Of a stretch of DNA of 22,321 nucleotides, positions 18,529 to 22,321 are shown piece after piece. Position 1 is the stretch's first letter; every line of letters begins with the position of its first letter. The translations under genes and the position numbers were made by a program. The stretch is from assembly GCA_001430745.1 (NCBI GenBank), contig KQ481962.1:186142-208462 (forward strand), in the 5' to 3' direction. The notes beneath the pieces are model-generated. The model saw only the letters and a program-made list of their open reading frames with translations. It was not told the DNA's origin and made no database searches. This DNA is from Auxenochlorella pyrenoidosa (Eukaryota; Chlorophyta; Trebouxiophyceae; Chlorellales; Chlorellaceae).

Positions 18529-20153
18529 GGCTACGCGCTCAACGTGGTTCTCAGAGGCGGAAAAGGGTGTGCGGAACTAGGCTAGAAGCTCCCAGGCCCC
18601 CTCCCTCTCGCCACGCAGATGCGAGCGCCTCCGTGAGCCCTGTCGAGCCCCAAAATTGCTCTCGAGTGCGTGGCGAGAACCAAGAAGGGCAGGCGGACAG
18701 CTGGGTGCAAGGCCTGCTGGGCTCCCACGCGCCGCTCTGTCTGCTCGCAGCGCTTGAGCGCTGTGGCAGCAAAAGGCGGCACACTCGGCAGGTGCACGAT
18801 ATGCAGGGAGCTTGTGCGGCTTTTTCTAGCACTTACAGCAGTTCAGGAAGGCATCCTCTTGCTGGCGTCTGCAGCAAATGTTCAACGAGTCCAGCCGGGG
18901 CAGAGAACAGCCACCTGGTTGACTGCCGCAAGGCGTCCGCTTGCAACATGAATCGAAGGCTGCAGCATTGCCTTTCCTGCTGCTCATCAGAATATGGAAC
19001 TTGCTTCCTTCCAACTTGAGTAGTTACTGCTGTTCACCAAGTCAGCCTGTTTTCGAATGTTGCAATGTTGTCTGCTTCTTTAGCGGGCGGTGGTGTTCAG
19101 GCTGTCAAAGAATTGCCAACAACTTTGCAGTGTGCACTCCGATCAAGTGATGCCCTCTTTGGCGCACTTTGATCAAGGAAGAGATGAGAGAAGACTCGGC
19201 ATCAGGAACAGAGGGAAACATGCAGGAAGCCCTGATCTGTTTGCTGGTAGCAAGTCCCGAGCACGCGCGGGAGAAGAGTGGCACTAATGGTTCGGTGCCC
19301 CACCCCATCGACAGACTTTCATATTGGCCATATTTACGCAATCCACTGTGCGGTACTGCATTGTACTATGGCTGTTGAACGACTGCTGACCTTCCACGCT
19401 CCGCTCCGCCACTACGAAAGCCTGCCGTAGCACTGGGCATCTTGCGTCTCGAGGCAGCAGAAAGCCCTAGCGGCTTGCAGGGCGCGCCGCACCTCAGGAT
19501 CACTCCTCTTGCCGTCTTTGAGGCCCAATTTGCTTTCGCGCAAAGGCCCAGCACTTCCTCCGCTTCCCCTCTGCCACCTGTGATGTTTGTGTCCCTCTGC
19601 GCGCCCCGCGCCTCCGGTCTTTCGCAGTTTTGCTCGCCATCAGCGATAAAGACGCTCAGCCTAGGTAACCACACGCCCGCCTTTCTGTCACAGTTTTCAG
19701 CTCAAAGTGGCGAGCCTGGTGGGGAGTAGAACAAGGTTTCTTGACCGATTAGGCACTCGGCAGGCCATCATCCGCGAGCCGGCGAATAGCCAAGGCCCGC
19801 CTTCTCCCTTTCGTGGCCCAACCCACCCCCTAGAGTGAGCTGAGGGGGCAGAGGGCGTGCTGGTCCAGGGCTAAACGTAACAGCAAGCGAGGCCGCCAGC
19901 ACGCCCTCGCTGCTAGCTCCTGCGCCCGCCGCTGCTGCCGTCGCCGCCTGCCCGTTGCCTGCTTGCCCGCCTCCCCACAATATTTCGGGGGCGGCGCAGG
20001 TTGCAGTCTGCTCTGGTCATTCCCACGCCGCATGGAAACTTCTGCGCAGGGTGCTGCCTGCTACCGAGTCGGAGCTGCATAGAGTGGAGTCCAGGCAGGC
20101 ACACCGCCGCAGCGACCGCCGCCCGCCGCACGCCCGGCCCCCAGGCGGGCTGG
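18529..20153. promoter_or_regulatory. divergent intergenic region between the PB1-like and TVP38-like genes
   Basis: These 1.6 kb separate two divergent start codons. The part around 18940-19380 is AT-richer than its surroundings; 19780-20150 is GC-rich and probably the 5' leader of the TVP38-like gene. Open frames here are short, lie on both strands and show no recognisable domain. No tRNA or mobile element was seen. Confidence 0.5.
20032..20082 (+). other. upstream open reading frame in the presumed leader of the TVP38-like gene
   Basis: An ATG at 20032 opens a 16-codon frame ending in TAG at 20080-20082, 71 bases before the main start at 20154. It is a regulatory uORF only if transcription starts upstream of 20032, which cannot be seen from the sequence. 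Confidence 0.35.
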
Positions 20154-22308
20154 ATGCAGCAGGGCAGCAGCCCGCCCCCACACATGGAGCTGCAGTCAGG
20201 CCGCACATTCTCCTCGCCGGTTCTGCCAGCCGGCGTGGACGGCAGTTATGCCTCCCCAGGGCCAGCTGCCACGCCGCCTCGCAGCGGGGCGCCGCCAGCG
20301 GGCGAGAGCCCCACCAGCAGCGGAGTGCGGAGCAGCAGTGAGGCCGAGTACAGCGAGCATGCGCGGCTGGTCCACAGCTCGGCACTCAGTGATGATGGCA
20401 TGACGCCACTGATACAGGTGGGCTGACCGCGGTGGCTGCCGCCACGGGCGGTTTGGGAGGCTTTGTCAGGTTTGGAGTGTGCCCAAGGACCTCTCTGCAC
20501 CCTGCACCCTGCTGCCGCCGTGCTTTGGGCCAGCCGGTCCCCTGAGGGCAAGCACAACTGCCGATACCCTCAGCCCAGCTTGGCCGGCCATTGAAGCTGT
20601 GCCGTTGCGCGGCCTGCCCACCCCCGCGTGCAGCCATCACGCGGCAGGGGCGAGCGCGCGGTGCTCCTCGCAAAGCGCGTCGGGCTCTTCCTGCTGGCCC
20701 ACTGGTCGAAAGCAGCAATCCTTGGGGTGATCATCACCCTCATAGTGCTTGTGTCCGTCAAGGTGTGCCCAGGCCCGGGCCAAGCCAGGCATGCCGCGCC
20801 GCCTTTGCAGACCCGCAGCAGCAGTCGCGTGCGGCGGGCTTGGCTGGGAATGCAAGTTGCAGAGTCATTGCAGGCTGGGAAGCAGCGTGCTGCCGGCCTG
20901 TGCTTGGCTGTGCTGCAGTGGCGCAGCACCCGTGGCGGCCTGGCGGATGCAGCAACGCCCATTGGAGGTGCCCTGCTGCTGCCTCGCAGGGCCTCGGCTT
21001 CTTTGGGGACGCGCTGGCCTGGTTCCAGCAGCACAACGGCTGGGCTGGCTGGGGCATCTTTGTGGGTGAGGACGGTCGGCATGCACGCATGCGCAGCAGA
21101 TGACAGCGCAGCGCGCGGCTCAGCGCTGGGCTGGCCAGCCCTCGATCTGCGTGTGCCCGGGGCGGGCTCCGCCTGCGCCTCTGTTGTCACCATTCCCTGG
21201 CTGCTGCGCTCCCCCGGCTGGCGGCGCAGGCATGTACACCGCGGTGGTGGCGCTCTTCCTGCCGGGCGTCGTGCTCATCCTGGGGGCGGGCTTCATCTTT
21301 GGCTTCTGGCGCGGCCTGCTGGCGGTGTGGGCGGGCGGCGCGGTGGGGCAGGCGCTGGCCTTCCTGCTGGCGCGCTACCTGTTCCGTGGGTGGGTGGAGA
21401 GCACGCTGCGCCACAAGTGGGCCAAGTGGGCCATCATCGACAAGGCCATCGAGCACGACGGCTGGAAGCTGGTGCTCATCCTGCGCTTCTCCCCCATCAT
21501 CCCCCTACAACCTGGTGGGCGGTTGGGGGGGGTGGCGGTGTGGGGGGGGTGGGGGTCTGCAGCTTGCGCGCTGTGCTCCGGCTGTGCCGCTGCCTGCCCC
21601 CAGCAGGCAAGCGCTGGTGCTTGCGACATGCCGTCCGCGAGCCTGCCATGCAGCCACGCGCTAGCGGCCTGCTGCTGCTGGGCCCCTGTGTATTCGGCAT
21701 GCTTGCTAGGGGGAGCTGCAAGGGTGTCTGGGTTGCAGGAGGCGAGCCGCGCGCTCCCCTGCTCGTGTGTGCTTCTGACAGTCGGCGTCCGCACCTGCCC
21801 TACCTGGCCCCTCACCATGCCCGCTGCGCTCTCAACCATGCTGCAGCTCAACATTGCGATGGCCACCACCAGCATCCCCTTTTGGCAGTTCACCATCGTG
21901 TCTGCGGTGGGCATCGTCTACGAGTGCGCGGTGTTTGCCTACTTTGGCAGGCAAGCAGCGCTGCCGCCTGGGATCGCCTGCTACAGGGCCGGTCGCTGCT
22001 GGACGCCGCGCTGTGGCCACCCTGCCAGGCGGCGGCAGAGCCTGTGCCGCCGGCAGGCTGCAGTACGTTCCTGTCTCCAGGCCTCGCCCATCATGCTCTT
22101 CCCCTGGCCCTTGCTCCGCCTTCTAAGACCTCCAGCCCTGCCCCGGCTGACCCAGCGCGCTCCTCACCCTTGCAGCATGGCCGACAACATCCACTCCATC
22201 ATCGCCGGAAAGGCGGGCGCGCCGCCGGTCTTTGAGTGGGTCATGCTGGGCATCAGCGCCGTGATGTGCGTGGTGGGGGCGCTGTTCGTGTCGTACAGCA
22301 TCAAGTGA
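20154..22308 (+). CDS. TVP38/TMEM64-family membrane protein (VTT domain, DedA superfamily), with a one-base frameshift
   Basis: Six exons: 20154-20417, 20634-20762, 20990-21065, 21230-21514, 21847-21950, 22176-22308 (apparent TGA). The family comprises multi-pass membrane proteins of the Golgi, ER or plastid, linked to lipid scrambling and membrane traffic. Residues 1-88 are Ser/Pro-rich and probably cytosolic. Exon 2 carries a basic stretch and the first membrane segment (GVIITLIVLV). Exon 4 holds the VTT core: FLPGVVLILGAGFIFGFWRG, GGAVGQALAFLLARYLF and LRFSPIIP. The expected continuation PYNL-LNIAMATTSIPFW is present in the DNA, but YNL is one frame out because the run at 21501-21505 has five C where the frame needs four. 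Exon 5 is then in the expected frame. Exon 5 ends AG and is followed by GCAAGC, a GC-AG intron, which joins in phase to exon 6. With the frame corrected the protein is about 329 aa. The last codons, ATC AAG TGA, overlap a perfect GTGAGT donor, so the gene may continue beyond the window. Confidence 0.85.
21515..21560 (+). repeat. G-run tract at the start of the intron after TVP38-like exon 4
   Basis: The intron after exon 4 opens with several runs of three to eight G separated by one to four bases, a G-quadruplex-compatible pattern like that following MPP-beta exon 8. Confidence 0.55.
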
Positions 22309-22321
22309 GTGGCGACCGGGG

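Noticed and set aside
20628..22235. A single 535-codon plus-strand open frame over the TVP38-like gene
   Set aside because: It reads through introns. Conserved VTT segments switch frame between exons, and the family sequence is recovered only with splicing and removal of one C.
1..22321. tRNA, rRNA, CRISPR arrays, transposon ends or an integrated viral segment
   Set aside because: I looked by eye for tRNA B-box patterns, long terminal or inverted repeats, regularly spaced repeats and viral or transposase domains, and found none. A computed search (tRNAscan-SE, RepeatMasker) could still find degenerate copies.

Overview
The window is nuclear DNA from a GC-rich green alga. It looks most like a trebouxiophyte (the Chlorella / Micractinium / Auxenochlorella group), but the sequence alone does not fix the genus. 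The reasons are genes cut into many short exons by GT-AG introns of about 100-600 bases with GTGAGC/GTGGGC-type donors, C-rich acceptor tracts, strong GC bias at third positions, and TGTAA motifs downstream of stop codons (the poly(A) signal of chlorophytes). Nothing prokaryotic, viral, CRISPR-like or transposon-like was seen. All splice models below were built by hand, from reading-frame phase and from similarity to families I know.

Layout from left to right: (1) on the minus strand, the 5' part of an alpha/beta-hydrolase (monoacylglycerol-lipase-like) gene that runs off the left edge; (2) on the plus strand, a complete 14-exon gene for the mitochondrial processing peptidase beta subunit (491 aa), with the M16 zinc motif intact; (3) on the minus strand, a 5-exon gene for an unrecognised Ala-rich 406-aa protein; (4) on the plus strand, a two-exon micro-gene (51 aa) resembling BRAWNIN/UQCC6, a complex III assembly microprotein; (5) only 66 bases further on the same strand, a 12-exon gene for an NFX1-type zinc-finger/RING protein (887 aa, C-terminal membrane anchor), with a 222-base assembly gap lying wholly inside intron 3; (6) on the minus strand, a 3-exon gene for a 477-aa low-complexity Lys/Pro/Ala/Gln-rich protein ending in a PB1-like domain; (7) on the plus strand, a gene for a TVP38/TMEM64 (VTT/DedA-superfamily) membrane protein reaching the right edge, with a one-base C insertion in a homopolymer and one GC-AG intron.

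The genes do not form one pathway. The points of interest are the possible dicistronic BRAWNIN-like/NFXL1 pair, two convergent gene pairs whose only TGTAA signals imply overlapping 3' UTRs, the PB1-like domain with an Aux/IAA-like acidic signature on a disordered protein, extreme poly-C acceptor tracts in the MPP-beta gene, and the probable sequence error in the TVP38-like gene. MPP-beta (which in plants is also a core subunit of the cytochrome bc1 complex) and the UQCC6-like microprotein both relate to complex III, but their 4-kb proximity may be chance.
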